Source of the DNA: Exilibacterium sp. | Lineage (GTDB): Bacteria > Pseudomonadota > Gammaproteobacteria > Pseudomonadales > Cellvibrionaceae | Length of the DNA: 34,590 nt | Reading direction: 5' to 3' | NCBI GenBank assembly: GCA_028280195.1 | Contig: JANQMH010000043.1 | Location: 1 to 34,590 of the forward strand | Shown: one piece after another, positions 6,029-14,414 of the stretch | Position numbering within the stretch: position 1 is the first letter of the stretch | Layout of the letters: each line of letters opens with the position of its first letter | The notes under the pieces: model-generated | Database searches by the model: none | Told to the model about the DNA's origin: nothing | The model's input: the letters and a program-made list of their open reading frames with translations, nothing else | Made by a program: the position numbers and the translations under genes

Positions 6029-7810
6029 ATGAACATTTCAGACAGCCGCATTGAGCGTGCCAGAACCCTTTCTCCAGTCCGCAACAGCAGCGCTGCCGGC
6101 GCTATCGATGAACTTGTCGGGGAGCAGCTCGCACACTTTCATATCGACGGCGACAGCGCCCTGGGGCGGCACCTGGCGCAGATTGCGCAGAGTCTTTACC
6201 AGTGCCAGGGCAGCGTCGATGCGCTCTGGGAGCAGGCACAGGCGGCGCTGAAAACGCTGGATCGCAGCGACCGCATCGCGCTGTTCAACGCCAAGAAGTT
6301 CCTCTCTTTCCAGATAGCAAAAATCCTCGATAATCTGCAGACGGGCTTTCGCCGCAGTTACCAGCACCTGGGGGAGTCTGCGGCCACCCGCGCCGCGCGC
6401 TCCGCCTACCCGGTTTTCGACAATGTATCGGCGCTGTTTTCCGCCACCCCGGTCATTACCCGCACTGCCACTTACACCTTTGCCTGTGCCGACTGGATTG
6501 CCGATGCTTTCGAGGGCAGGGAGTTTATGCTGGAGATCTACTCGCGCCTGCTCAACCCGACTTCCATCGCCCTGGCAAATCATATTGTCGACCTGGAGGC
6601 CGGCCCCGAGGCGGGAGAATACCTGGCCTGGAATTTTAACAGCGGCATGGCGGCCATCGACGCCACGCTGTCCCATGTCCTCGGCCGCGAAGATATACTG
6701 ATCACCAGCCGGCACATCTATGGCGGCGCCCACCAGCTGATCCACGACTGGTATGCCAAACCGGCTAATCTGAATATTGCGGTGGAGCAGTTCGACGGCG
6801 GCGGCGTGGAGGACTTTCTCGACTGCTGGCGTTGCCTCAGGCAGCGATACGCCGGGCGTTTGCGCGACAAGCGGGCTTATCTCTATATCGAATCGCCCTG
6901 CAATCCCCACGGCTATGTACTGGATGTCGCGGGCCTGTGCCAGGCCGCCCACGCCGAGGGTTTGCGGGTTATTCTCGATGCCACCGTCGGCACGCCCTTC
7001 CTGCAGCAGCCCCTGCGCCAGAGCGATGCCGACAAGCGCCCGGACTTTCTGATCCACAGTTACACCAAGGACCTGAGCGGCACCGGCTCGGTCATCGCCG
7101 GCGGGGTTATTGCCCGCAACAGGGATATGTTCATCCCCAAAGGCGAGCCGGGCTGGGAGCAGACGATGTTCTGGAATGTGTATTATATCAAGGGCGCCTT
7201 CCTTTCCGCCGACGCGGCCTTCGAGGTCCTGCAGGGTATGCGCACGCTGAACCTGCGCATGCTGAGCAAATGTATCAATGCGGAAATTCTGGCAAAATTC
7301 TTCGCTTCCCATCCCGCCATTCGAGTGAATTGCAATGCGCTGGCCGACAGCCCCAACTACGCGCTGTGCCAGCAGCAGCTGAGCTGCGGCTTGACGCCGC
7401 CACTGTTCACCATCGATCTGGAGGGCGTGCCGAAGGCGGCTTTCCAGCGCTTTTTTGACAGTCTGGAGCCGGCTTTTTCCCATCAGATCAGTCTCGGGCA
7501 GACCAATACCATTGTCAGCTGCCCAGGCTTGACCACCCATTCCGAACTCAGCCCTGAGCAGCAGCAACAGGCGGGTATATCCCCGACCACTATCCGTATT
7601 TCCCTGGGCATCGAAAATCCGCTGGATCTGATCGAGCATTTTGTCGCCGCGAGTAAAAGTCTGCTGGACCCGGCGGTGCCCGGGTTTTCACAGCGGTTTA
7701 TCGGCGCCGAAGCGGTAAAGCAGCTGATTCGGGCTGTCTACACCGAGCGGCACCGGCGTTATATCGACCATTGCCTGGCTGACGGAGGGCCGCTTCCGGG
7801 GTGCCGGTGA
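6029..7810 (+). CDS. PLP-dependent Cys/Met-metabolism-family lyase with long N-terminal extension
   Basis: A 593-residue fold-type I PLP enzyme of the cystathionine/methionine gamma-lyase family. Diagnostic segments are YIESPCNPHG, RVILDATVGTPFLQQPL (the Asp that binds the PLP pyridine nitrogen), HSYTKDLSGTGSVIAGG with Lys347 as the PLP lysine, and RISLGIENPLDLI near the C-terminus. Ordinary members have about 400 residues with this lysine near position 210, so about 135 additional residues precede the catalytic domain; they are largely helical (LGRHLAQIAQSLYQ, DALWEQAQAALKTLD) with no recognised motif. The enzyme probably cleaves or replaces at the beta or gamma carbon of a sulfur amino acid. 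Divergence from an Lrp-type gene suggests amino-acid-responsive control. The extension could regulate, oligomerise or bind a partner. Confidence 0.85.
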   Translation: MNISDSRIERARTLSPVRNSSAAGAIDELVGEQLAHFHIDGDSALGRHLAQIAQSLYQCQGSVDALWEQAQAALKTLDRSDRIALFNAKKFLSFQIAKILDNLQTGFRRSYQHLGESAATRAARSAYPVFDNVSALFSATPVITRTATYTFACADWIADAFEGREFMLEIYSRLLNPTSIALANHIVDLEAGPEAGEYLAWNFNSGMAAIDATLSHVLGREDILITSRHIYGGAHQLIHDWYAKPANLNIAVEQFDGGGVEDFLDCWRCLRQRYAGRLRDKRAYLYIESPCNPHGYVLDVAGLCQAAHAEGLRVILDATVGTPFLQQPLRQSDADKRPDFLIHSYTKDLSGTGSVIAGGVIARNRDMFIPKGEPGWEQTMFWNVYYIKGAFLSADAAFEVLQGMRTLNLRMLSKCINAEILAKFFASHPAIRVNCNALADSPNYALCQQQLSCGLTPPLFTIDLEGVPKAAFQRFFDSLEPAFSHQISLGQTNTIVSCPGLTTHSELSPEQQQQAGISPTTIRISLGIENPLDLIEHFVAASKSLLDPAVPGFSQRFIGAEAVKQLIRAVYTERHRRYIDHCLADGGPLPGCR

Positions 7811-7866
7811 ACCTGACAAGCCCATAGCGCGTACAAAGGTGCACAACCAGAGAAATAAAGTCTGCT

Positions 7867-8850
7867 ATGAAAGTCGCTATCATTGGTGCGGGTATTGCCG
7901 GGTTAACCGCTGCCGCCGAGCTGAACCGGCGCGGTATTGAGGTAGCCGTGTTCGAGAAGGCGCGCGGCAGTGGCGGCAGGCTGGCAACCCGGCGCTGCGA
8001 CTGGGGCCACCTGGATATCGGCGCCCAGTACTTCACCGCACACAGCGAGCGCTTTCAGCGGCAAGTACATCACTGGCAAAAGCTCGGAACGCTGGCGCGC
8101 TGGGAATTCACCCCTTACAAAGCCCATGACGGCGGTCTCACAGCCTCCGCCGACGACACGCTGCGGTATGTGGGCATCCCCGATATGAACAGCCTCACCC
8201 GCTACCTCGCCGCCGACTTGCAGATTCACTACCAGACACGTATCAGCGGCGTGTACCGGCGGGCAACCGAATGGTGCCTGTATACCGAAACGGATGAAAC
8301 GCTCAGGGGCTTTGATTGGGTAGTCAGTACCTTACCGGCGGAGCAGAGCCGTTCGTTGTTGAGCGATGCCAGCGATATTCTCGCAGCACTGCCCGCGCAT
8401 ATTCACGACCCCTGCTGGGCACTGGCGCTGGCCACACGAGGCCCGGCGCCGGCGGCGGTACAGGGTATTTTCGGCGACCGGACCATCTCCTGGGTATCGC
8501 GGCTGTCGTCGCGACCACAGCGCCGGGCCGGCACGGGTTACGACGATTTGTGGATGCTGCATTTCGCCGCCGGCTGGAGCCGCCGCGAGGGCAAGCAAAC
8601 CGGCGTGGATCTTGCGGACACCGGTTTGAGCTGGCTCAACCAGCGGCTGCAGACGCGCCTGCAGTGCCTGCATCACTACCGCCACTACTGGCGCTATGCC
8701 GGTATTGCCGCAAACGACGAGGTCGACCTTGCGCCGTCATTGATAGATGCCCCCCAGCAGCTTGCGGTCATTGGTGCCTGGCTCGGCGGCGGCCGGGTGG
8801 AGGGCGGCTACCTTTCCGCCATGGATATGATTGAGGGTTGCTTCATATAG
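7867..8850 (+). CDS. Renalase-like FAD/NAD(P)-binding oxidoreductase
   Basis: A 327-residue flavoprotein beginning with a Rossmann dinucleotide site (VAIIGAGIAGLTAAAEL, GxGxxG, residues 4-20) followed by VAVFEKARGSGGRLATRR and LDIGAQYFTA. This is the order seen in bacterial renalase-like proteins, which oxidise aberrant dihydro-nicotinamide isomers and pass electrons to oxygen. The C-terminal FAD segment is QLAVIGAWLGGGRVEGGYLS. Length fits the family (about 320-340). It begins 56 bp after the PLP lyase on the same strand, with only a weak ribosome site, so cotranscription is possible. A related amine-oxidase-like activity cannot be excluded. A cytoplasmic repair or clean-up function is inferred from family. 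Confidence 0.8.
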   Translation: MKVAIIGAGIAGLTAAAELNRRGIEVAVFEKARGSGGRLATRRCDWGHLDIGAQYFTAHSERFQRQVHHWQKLGTLARWEFTPYKAHDGGLTASADDTLRYVGIPDMNSLTRYLAADLQIHYQTRISGVYRRATEWCLYTETDETLRGFDWVVSTLPAEQSRSLLSDASDILAALPAHIHDPCWALALATRGPAPAAVQGIFGDRTISWVSRLSSRPQRRAGTGYDDLWMLHFAAGWSRREGKQTGVDLADTGLSWLNQRLQTRLQCLHHYRHYWRYAGIAANDEVDLAPSLIDAPQQLAVIGAWLGGGRVEGGYLSAMDMIEGCFI

Positions 8851-8917
8851 GTCGGCGCCGCCCCGCAGACCGGCGGCGCCGGTGTCAAGTTTAAATTCCT
8901 GCCAGCGGGAGTAAGCC

Positions 8918-9397
8918 GTGAAAAAGCAAGCCGAAAACGAATCCGTGTGGGATTATCCGAGGCCCGCGATTTGCGAGCCTTTTCGCGGCAGTTTGCGGGT
9001 GATACACCGGGATGTGGTGGTGGCGCGCACTACCAGGGGCTACCGCACCCTGGAAACCTCGCATCCGCCCAGCTATTATTTTCCCGCCGATGATGTCGAT
9101 ATGTCCCTGTTGGTCGAAAACGGGCACCGCACGTTCTGCGAGTGGAAGGGGGTGGCGGGCTACTACAATCTGGCTCTGGCAGCGCACAAGGTGCAAAACG
9201 TCGCCTGGACCTATACGCGACCGGCGCCGTCGTTTCAAGCCATTCGGCATTTTCTCAGCTTTTACGCTTCCAAAGTCGATGCCTGCTTTGTGAACGACGA
9301 ACAGGTGAGCGCACAAGAGGGCGATTTTTACGGCGGCTGGATTACCGCCAATATCCGCGGCCCATTCAAGGGCGGCCCCGGCACCGGAGCGTGGTAG
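8918..9397 (+). CDS. DUF427-family protein
   Basis: A 159-residue protein of the DUF427 family, recognised by ESVWDYPRP near the N-terminus, VVVARTTRGYRTLETSHPPSYYF, ending Y-F-P, and the FCEWKGVAGYYN segment. The start is a GTG at 8918, preceded 6 nt upstream by GGGAG (8907-8911). The fold is a small beta-rich domain; no biochemical role is established that I can name. Some family members contain two copies of the domain, this one has one. It is 67 bp downstream of the renalase-like gene and is followed by about 290 bp without a gene, so it probably ends the transcription unit begun at 6029 or 7867. Confidence 0.8.
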   Translation: MKKQAENESVWDYPRPAICEPFRGSLRVIHRDVVVARTTRGYRTLETSHPPSYYFPADDVDMSLLVENGHRTFCEWKGVAGYYNLALAAHKVQNVAWTYTRPAPSFQAIRHFLSFYASKVDACFVNDEQVSAQEGDFYGGWITANIRGPFKGGPGTGAW

Positions 9398-9620
9398 GCC
9401 GGAACGCGGCGGCGATTTCACTGGCAAACCTGATTGATGATCGGTGCTGTGCATCCACACGACCGGCGGATGACGGCGGGATATCGACCAACAGGTCAGG
9501 TAATGATACTTTCCTTGACTTATCAGGAGCGCTGCCTGTGTCGCCGGTGACGCCCTGGAGTGCGGGGCAGTACCGGCACCGGTTCGGTTGAAAAGCTGAG
9601 CGACAGCCGGGCGCGCGCGC

Positions 9621-9642
9621 CGGCGCGAGGATGCTCTCGCCG
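9621..9642 (+). terminator. GC-rich hairpin after the DUF427 gene
   Basis: CGGCGCGAG (9621-9629) pairs with CTCTCGCCG (9634-9642) with one mismatch and a 4-nt loop, within a very GC-rich stretch (9609-9645). No U-run follows, so it may be a Rho-dependent or purely structural element. The rest of 9398-9683 shows no convincing gene. Confidence 0.35.
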
Positions 9643-9683
9643 GCGCCGTGGACGGGCCGGTAACTATTAACGAGGTGGTAACA

Positions 9684-10646
9684 ATGAGCAATATACCCAA
9701 CAGTAACACAGGTCCCTGGCCCGCCATTCCCTTTGATGAGGGCAGGGACACCGTCGCTACTTTGCAGCTATGGACGCAGATTATCGGCAAGATCCGACTG
9801 GTACAGACGCCGTGGTTAAATCACTCCTGGCATGTTCCGCTCTACGTAACTGTCAACGGCTTGTCCACCGGCTCGATTCCCTATGATCACCGCATCTTTC
9901 AGATAGATATGGACTTTATCCGCCACGAGCTGGTGATCCGCGTTGCCGATGGCCGGCACAGAACGCTGGCCCTGCAGGCATACAGCGTTGCGGATTTCTA
10001 TGCCAGGGTAATATCCCTACTTGCGGAGTTGGGTTTGCCCGTCGATATCAATGAAATGCCGAATGAAATCGCCGACCCGATTGCATTCAGCCAGGATACC
10101 GTGCATCACCACTACGATGCTGACTATGCAAACAGACTGTGGCAGGTCCTGTTGCAGTCCGATCGGGTATTCCGCATTTTTCGCACCGGGTTTTTGGGTA
10201 AAAGCAGCCCGGTTCACTTTTTCTGGGGCAGTTTCGATCTGGCTGCAACGCGCTTCTCGGGGCGGCCGGCGCCGCTGCACCCCGGCGGTGTGCCGCACCT
10301 TTCCGACGCCGTTACCCGCGAAGCCTATTCCCACGAGGTCAGCAGTGCCGGCTTCTGGCCGGGCGGCGGTGCGGTCGACTACCCGGTATATTATTCTTAC
10401 GCCTATCCCATGCCCCGGGGCTTTGACAGCTGCGATATCAATATCGGCGAGGCTTTTTTCCATAAAGATCTCGGTGAGTTTCTGCTGCCCTATGAGGCGG
10501 TGCGCAAGGCGCCGGACCCGGACAGTCTGTTGCTGGATTTTTTGCAGAATACATATGTGGCGGCTGCCGAGCTGGCAAACTGGGACAGAGCCGAACTCGA
10601 GTGCGAGCAGGGCCGCCGCGGTGTGCCCAGGGCTTTGAGTCAGTAG
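9684..10646 (+). CDS. DUF5996-family protein
   Basis: A 320-residue protein whose start I place at the ATG at 9684 behind GAGGTGG (9671-9677); an in-frame ATG at 9648 has no ribosome site. It matches the DUF5996 pattern throughout: ATLQLWTQIIGKIRL, WHVPLYVTVNGLSTGSIPY, SVADFYARVISLLAELGL, SPVHFFWGSFDLAATRFSGR and EAYSHEVSSAGFWPGGG. No signal peptide or membrane segment is visible, so it is probably cytoplasmic. The conserved His/Glu/Ser-rich block HEVSSAGFWPG suggests an active site, but the function is unknown. Its last 7 bp overlap the end of the convergent SDR gene. Confidence 0.8.
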   Translation: MSNIPNSNTGPWPAIPFDEGRDTVATLQLWTQIIGKIRLVQTPWLNHSWHVPLYVTVNGLSTGSIPYDHRIFQIDMDFIRHELVIRVADGRHRTLALQAYSVADFYARVISLLAELGLPVDINEMPNEIADPIAFSQDTVHHHYDADYANRLWQVLLQSDRVFRIFRTGFLGKSSPVHFFWGSFDLAATRFSGRPAPLHPGGVPHLSDAVTREAYSHEVSSAGFWPGGGAVDYPVYYSYAYPMPRGFDSCDINIGEAFFHKDLGEFLLPYEAVRKAPDPDSLLLDFLQNTYVAAAELANWDRAELECEQGRRGVPRALSQ

Positions 10647-11359
10647 GGGATTTGGTCGCCGTCCCATGCAAAAATTTTGCCGCTGTCGGCAGGCGTCAAG
10701 GTGTCGACAACGGCCAGCAGTTTTTCTGCCGCAGTGCCGGCGTCAAAGAGCCTGTGCGCCGGCACGTTTTTCTGGAAGGGCAGGGACAGCTTGCTCGCCA
10801 CGGTGCCGGGGTGCAGGCCGACGACAATCGCCTGTTTGTGCCGCCGCGCCAGTTCCAGGCTGGCGGTTTTGATAATCATATTGAGCGCGGCTTTTGAGGC
10901 CCGGTAGGCGTACCAGCCGCCGAGCCGGTTGTCTGCGATACTGCCCACGCGCGCCGACAGTGCGGCAAATATCGCAGTCTCACCAGGCGCCAGTTTCGGC
11001 AGAAAATATTTCGCCACCAGTGCCGGACCGATAGTATTGACCAGAAAGAGCTTGTTGAATTTTTCCGGCGCCAGATCGCGCAGGGATTTCTCCGGCATTA
11101 TGTCGCCCTCATGCAGCAGTCCGGAGGCAACCAGCACCAATTGCAGTGGCGCGTCCCTGGCGGCAATTTCCGCGGCTTCACGCACACTGGCTTCGTCACT
11201 GAAATCGATGGGATAGGTGTTGACGGCAGCCGCATCAAAAGTGCTTGGCGTGCGTGAAAATGCCTGAATGGATGCACCGTCGCGGCGGCACAGGATATTG
11301 ACAAAAGCGCGGCCGAGGGCCCCGGAGGCGCCGATGACGGCGATATTTACTTTGGACAT
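10640..11359 (-). CDS. Short-chain dehydrogenase/reductase (C-factor-like)
   Basis: A 239-residue SDR. The cofactor loop is IGASGALGRAF near residue 10, and the active-site region contains S-A-R-V-G followed by Y-A-Y-R-A-S-K (YxxxK), then LHPGTVASKLSLPF. The overall pattern (acidic residue after beta-2 replaced by FSRTPS) suggests NADP(H) preference, which is inference. It resembles small SDRs annotated as C-factor or cell-cell signalling SDRs, but substrate cannot be told from sequence. The ATG at 11359 has no strong ribosome site. It is convergent with and overlaps the DUF5996 gene by 7 bp, and shares a 206-bp divergent gap with the thioesterase gene. Confidence 0.85.
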   Translation of the reverse strand: MSKVNIAVIGASGALGRAFVNILCRRDGASIQAFSRTPSTFDAAAVNTYPIDFSDEASVREAAEIAARDAPLQLVLVASGLLHEGDIMPEKSLRDLAPEKFNKLFLVNTIGPALVAKYFLPKLAPGETAIFAALSARVGSIADNRLGGWYAYRASKAALNMIIKTASLELARRHKQAIVVGLHPGTVASKLSLPFQKNVPAHRLFDAGTAAEKLLAVVDTLTPADSGKIFAWDGDQIPY

Positions 11360-11565
11360 GATTGGCTAAAATGGCCGCCCGGCCGTATATTGCAGTTATC
11401 GTTGTGTACGGCGCAAATGGCAGCCCAGATCACTTCTTCAAGACAACCCTATATGCGCTTCTGGGCCGATGGAAAACTGTGTCAGAATAAGCGGGGTTGG
11501 CTCGCCCGAGCCCGGCGCAGATCGCGACAGCGTGAGATTGTCTGATATACAAGGTCCCCGTCATC

Positions 11566-12336
11566 ATGCACAGCAAATGGTTTCTCCCGGTGAGTAAGTC
11601 CTCGCACAGGCGTTTGCGCCTGTTTTGCCTGCCCTATGCCGGTGGTATGGCGGCCAATTATCTGCCGTGGGCGGGCTTGTTGCAGCGGGACATCGAGGCG
11701 CTGGCGGTGCAGCTGCCCGGCAGGGGCAACAGAATTGTCGAGCCCTGTATTGTCGGTATGGGTGAAATGGCTGACCGCCTGCTGCAGGCGATGGAGCCTT
11801 ATCTTCACGAGCCCTATATCTTGCTGGGACACAGCATGGGTGCCCGTATTTCGATTGCGCTGATGGACAAACTCTGCCGTGCCGGGCTTAATCTACCCGT
11901 CCACTTCATTGCCTCCGGCTGTCGCGCACCCCATTATCCGGTGCGCGATGATCCCATTCACGCCTTGCCCCACGCCGAGTTCGTGCGCGAACTGGAAGCG
12001 CTGGAGGGCACCCCGGAGGAAGTGCTGAAGAACCGCGAATTAATGGATATCTATCTGCCTGTACTGCGCGCGGATATGCAGGTGGTCGAAACCTATATCC
12101 GCCAGCCTGAACGCAAGCTGCCCTGCCGCGTATCCGTATTTGGCGGCGAGGGGGACAGGCGCATCGGGCCTGAACATTTACGCGGCTGGCAACAGCATTT
12201 CAGCGAACCGGTGGCGGTGGAGCTGTTTCCCGGCAAGCACTTTTTCATCAACAGCGATCGCGAGGCGGTGGTTGGCGCGGTAAACGCGATTGCTGCGGGC
12301 TTGTTGCAGGACCGCTACACCGCGGCGCAATTGTGA
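11566..12336 (+). CDS. Type II (external) thioesterase
   Basis: A 256-residue alpha/beta-hydrolase of the GrsT/TesA/RifR thioesterase family. Evidence: LRLFCLPYAGGMAANYLPWA at the N-terminus, VQLPGRGNR, the elbow LLGHSMGA with Ser90, an Asp in FGGEGDRRIG and His in PGKHFFIN, all in the right order for an intact triad. Such enzymes remove misprimed or stalled acyl groups from carrier proteins of NRPS, PKS or related assembly lines. No carrier protein, condensation or ketosynthase gene is present in this window, so its partner must lie elsewhere or it serves another acyl thioester. Its 3' end overlaps the convergent TetR gene by 22 bp. Confidence 0.88.
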   Translation: MHSKWFLPVSKSSHRRLRLFCLPYAGGMAANYLPWAGLLQRDIEALAVQLPGRGNRIVEPCIVGMGEMADRLLQAMEPYLHEPYILLGHSMGARISIALMDKLCRAGLNLPVHFIASGCRAPHYPVRDDPIHALPHAEFVRELEALEGTPEEVLKNRELMDIYLPVLRADMQVVETYIRQPERKLPCRVSVFGGEGDRRIGPEHLRGWQQHFSEPVAVELFPGKHFFINSDREAVVGAVNAIAAGLLQDRYTAAQL

Positions 12337-12980
12337 CCGTCGGGGCGCGAGCCCCGGGCGTTTTTGACCAGCGCAACACAGTGCGTTAACAACAGATCGC
12401 GCACCGCCTCGAACGAGCCCTCCCAGGGCCTGCCGCGGCCGATAAAAATCACCATACCTTCCACCGACCCCATTACCGTCAACGCCATGTCCCTGGACTC
12501 GGATTCGCTCAGGCTGGTATTGGTGCCCATAATGTAATTCTGCAGATCCAGCAGCCCGCGTTCGTACATCTCCTCGAGCACTTTTGCCGCTGCCGGATCG
12601 CGATTGGCCTGTACCCAGAACTCCGGGTAAAACTTGGTTTTCTTCTCGGTTCTGAAGCTGTCGATAATACAGGTCAGAAAAGCCAGCAGTTTTTGTTCGG
12701 GGGTTTTGCCGGCGTCGCCGGCTATTGCCTCGAAATCCTCGAAAATACCGCGCAGGGTATAGTCGAGCAAGTCCCGCAGTATGCGCTCCTTGGTGGGGTA
12801 GTAATACTGAATATTGCCCACTGTGGTTTTTGCCGCGCGGGCGACATTGCGCATGGTCAATTTGCCGTAGCCCTGTTTGATCAGGATCTTCTCGGCGGCC
12901 CGCAAAATGGCTTCAATGCGCTGTTGGCCGCGCGGGTAGCGTGCCGTGCCCGTGCGAATTCGTAATTTTGTATTACCCAT
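12315..12980 (-). CDS. TetR-family transcriptional regulator
   Basis: A 221-residue regulator. The start is the ATG at 12980 with GGAGA at 12986-12990; a longer frame from 13037 lacks a ribosome site. Residues about 18-65 give the TetR helix-turn-helix (RIEAILRAAEKILIKQGYGK, then LTMRNVARAAKTTVGNIQYYY, which ends the recognition region). The C-terminal helical ligand domain includes FYPEFWVQANRDPAAA and RDMALTVMGSVEGMVIFIGR. It is divergent from the PrnB-like/kynureninase-like operon across a 242-bp gap, and convergent with the thioesterase. The best guess is a repressor of the divergent operon responding to an aromatic or hydrophobic ligand. Confidence 0.9.
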   Translation of the reverse strand: MGNTKLRIRTGTARYPRGQQRIEAILRAAEKILIKQGYGKLTMRNVARAAKTTVGNIQYYYPTKERILRDLLDYTLRGIFEDFEAIAGDAGKTPEQKLLAFLTCIIDSFRTEKKTKFYPEFWVQANRDPAAAKVLEEMYERGLLDLQNYIMGTNTSLSESESRDMALTVMGSVEGMVIFIGRGRPWEGSFEAVRDLLLTHCVALVKNARGSRPDGHNCAAV

Positions 12981-13032
12981 ATCGATCTCCGGCAAGTGCT
13001 GAAAACCCCTTGCGCCACTGTCGCTAGAGTAC

Positions 13033-13042
13033 AGCAATTGCT
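13033..13042. promoter_or_regulatory. Candidate TetR operator palindrome
   Basis: AGCAATTGCT is a perfect 10-bp palindrome in the gap between the TetR gene and the PrnB-like operon, about 50 bp upstream of the TetR start and 60 bp upstream of the predicted -35 at 13102. It is short for a TetR site, so this is tentative. Confidence 0.25.
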
Positions 13043-13101
13043 TTGTTTTTCAAGCACATATGCCTGCCATCCGCAGCTGGTTGCCGGGCTGTCACGGGCA
13101 C

Positions 13102-13130
13102 TTGAAATAAATACATCTGTACTATATATT
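13102..13130 (+). promoter_or_regulatory. Predicted sigma70 promoter of the PrnB-like operon
   Basis: TTGAAA (13102-13107) and TATATT (13125-13130) are spaced by 17 nt, a near-consensus arrangement. Transcription would begin near 13137. This leaves about 86 nt of leader before the preferred start at 13223 and only about 11 nt before an alternative GTG at 13148. Confidence 0.6.
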
Positions 13131-13187
13131 TAGGACGCTTGTAATAAGTGAACTCCCGCATGAGAGCGGCAGTGACAACGGCCACAG

Positions 13188-13231
13188 CGAGAACTGACCA
13201 TGACAGATGGCGAGAGCTGACCATGACAAAT
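13188..13231 (+). repeat. 23-bp-period direct duplication of the start region with a 6-codon mini-ORF
   Basis: CGAGAACTGACCATGACAGAT (13188-13208) is repeated as the near-identical copy at 13211-13231 with two differences. Both copies contain an ATG, at 13200 and 13223, in different frames. The first opens a six-codon ORF ending in TGA at 13218-13220, two bases before the second ATG, so termination-reinitiation coupling is possible. Confidence 0.6.
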
Positions 13232-14401
13232 AATGTAGCGGCGTTCGACAAGTGGATTCGCGGCGCTTTCCGCGAAATGAATACGGCGCTGGAAGAAATG
13301 TACTTTGCCCGCGAGCAGCGGCAGAGCGTCGAGGGGGTGGGCGACGACATCAAGGCCCAGCTGACCGCAGAGGGGCGTGCATGTATCGCCGCGCTGCTGG
13401 CCGAGGGCAATACCGATGAGGGCTTTGATCAGCAGTACAAGCTGCTCGGCGCTGTCGGTCTGTATATGGCGGCCTGCCGCCGCCACGAGATCACCGAGCC
13501 CTCGCGCGAAACCACCTCGCCGCTGGTGGAGGCCTCGGCGCTGGCGCTGCAGCTGTCGACTTCTCTCGGGGTGACACCGCGCTTCGCCTCCTGCCACCTG
13601 TCGGGCTTCAATCCGGCCGAAAACGGCGTCTATCGGACCTTTACCAACCTGGCCGACGAGTTTTTGTTTATCGACTACAATACGCTCGGTGTATTTGCCT
13701 ACCAGCGCGCAGCGGAAGCGCTGACGCGCATGTTGCCGCTGGGTATCTCCCACCCGCTGGTCCGGTATTTACTCCGCGATGCCCAGGCAGGGCTGCGCGA
13801 TGTGATAAAGTACAACGATAAACTGTTCAGTGAACTGGATGTGGAGCGCTTTTTCAACTCGGTAAGGCCCTATTACAAGCCCTACCGGGTGGGTGCCAAT
13901 ATCTATCGCGGTGCCAATGCCGGAGACTTTGCCGGCATCAATATTATCGATTTGCTACTGGGTGTCTGTAACGCCAATAATCCGTCTTACTCGCAGCTGC
14001 TGGTGGACAAATTTCTGTTTATGTCGCCGCACGAGCAGGCGCTGCTGAAAGACTGTATGCGGCGGCGCAGCTTTATGAATCAGTTTCTCGATGTGATCGA
14101 CTCTCACAGTCAAAGTGACTGGTATCAGAAAAACCTCGAGGCATTTCTGCAGCTGCTTGAACTGCACGGCGAGGCGGCCGCGCAGCACCACGATCAATTG
14201 GTAAGCAAGTTTATCGAGGGGCCGTCGGCGCAGCTGCCGCAAGCGAGCCTCACTAATATTACCGCCAGCGGACCGCCGCTGCCGGTGTTGCTGCGATCGC
14301 TGGAGCGGTTGCGGGATTTGCGTATGGCGGCGGATCGGGATGATATTCCCAGCCGCCATGCCGATATACAGCGGCTGAAAGCCAGCCTGCGGGCGGCATA
14401 G
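13223..14401 (+). CDS. PrnB-like protein (DUF1864), IDO/TDO heme-dioxygenase superfamily
   Basis: A 392-residue protein from the ATG at 13223. It resembles the PrnB/DUF1864 family (monodechloroaminopyrrolnitrin synthase and relatives), an all-helical fold related to indoleamine/tryptophan 2,3-dioxygenases: FVSRMNLAL-type helices replaced here by FDKWIRGAFREMNTALEEMY, then YKLLGAVGLYMAACRRHE, FIDYNTLGVFAYQRAAEALT, and PYYKPYRVGANIYRGANAGD. PrnB itself binds heme and rearranges 7-chlorotryptophan. The pair of His in A-Q-H-H-D-Q and the HG four residues earlier are candidate heme ligands, but I cannot fix which. It is followed 13 bp later by a kynureninase-like gene, which strongly suggests an indole-ring oxidation and cleavage path. 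Pyrrolnitrin genes prnA, prnC and prnD are absent here, so the product is something else. Confidence 0.7.
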   Translation: MTNNVAAFDKWIRGAFREMNTALEEMYFAREQRQSVEGVGDDIKAQLTAEGRACIAALLAEGNTDEGFDQQYKLLGAVGLYMAACRRHEITEPSRETTSPLVEASALALQLSTSLGVTPRFASCHLSGFNPAENGVYRTFTNLADEFLFIDYNTLGVFAYQRAAEALTRMLPLGISHPLVRYLLRDAQAGLRDVIKYNDKLFSELDVERFFNSVRPYYKPYRVGANIYRGANAGDFAGINIIDLLLGVCNANNPSYSQLLVDKFLFMSPHEQALLKDCMRRRSFMNQFLDVIDSHSQSDWYQKNLEAFLQLLELHGEAAAQHHDQLVSKFIEGPSAQLPQASLTNITASGPPLPVLLRSLERLRDLRMAADRDDIPSRHADIQRLKASLRAA

Positions 14402-14414
14402 CGAAACACTGACT

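Noticed and set aside
6038-7639. Long open frame (533 codons) antisense to the PLP lyase
   Set aside because: It is low-complexity in its translation, lacks any family motif and is a frame shadow caused by GC-rich codon bias of the clear lyase gene.
13148-13222. Earlier starts (GTG 13148, ATG 13160) for the PrnB-like gene
   Set aside because: There is no ribosome site, the predicted transcript start would leave about 11 nt for the GTG, and the extra residues look unlike the family.
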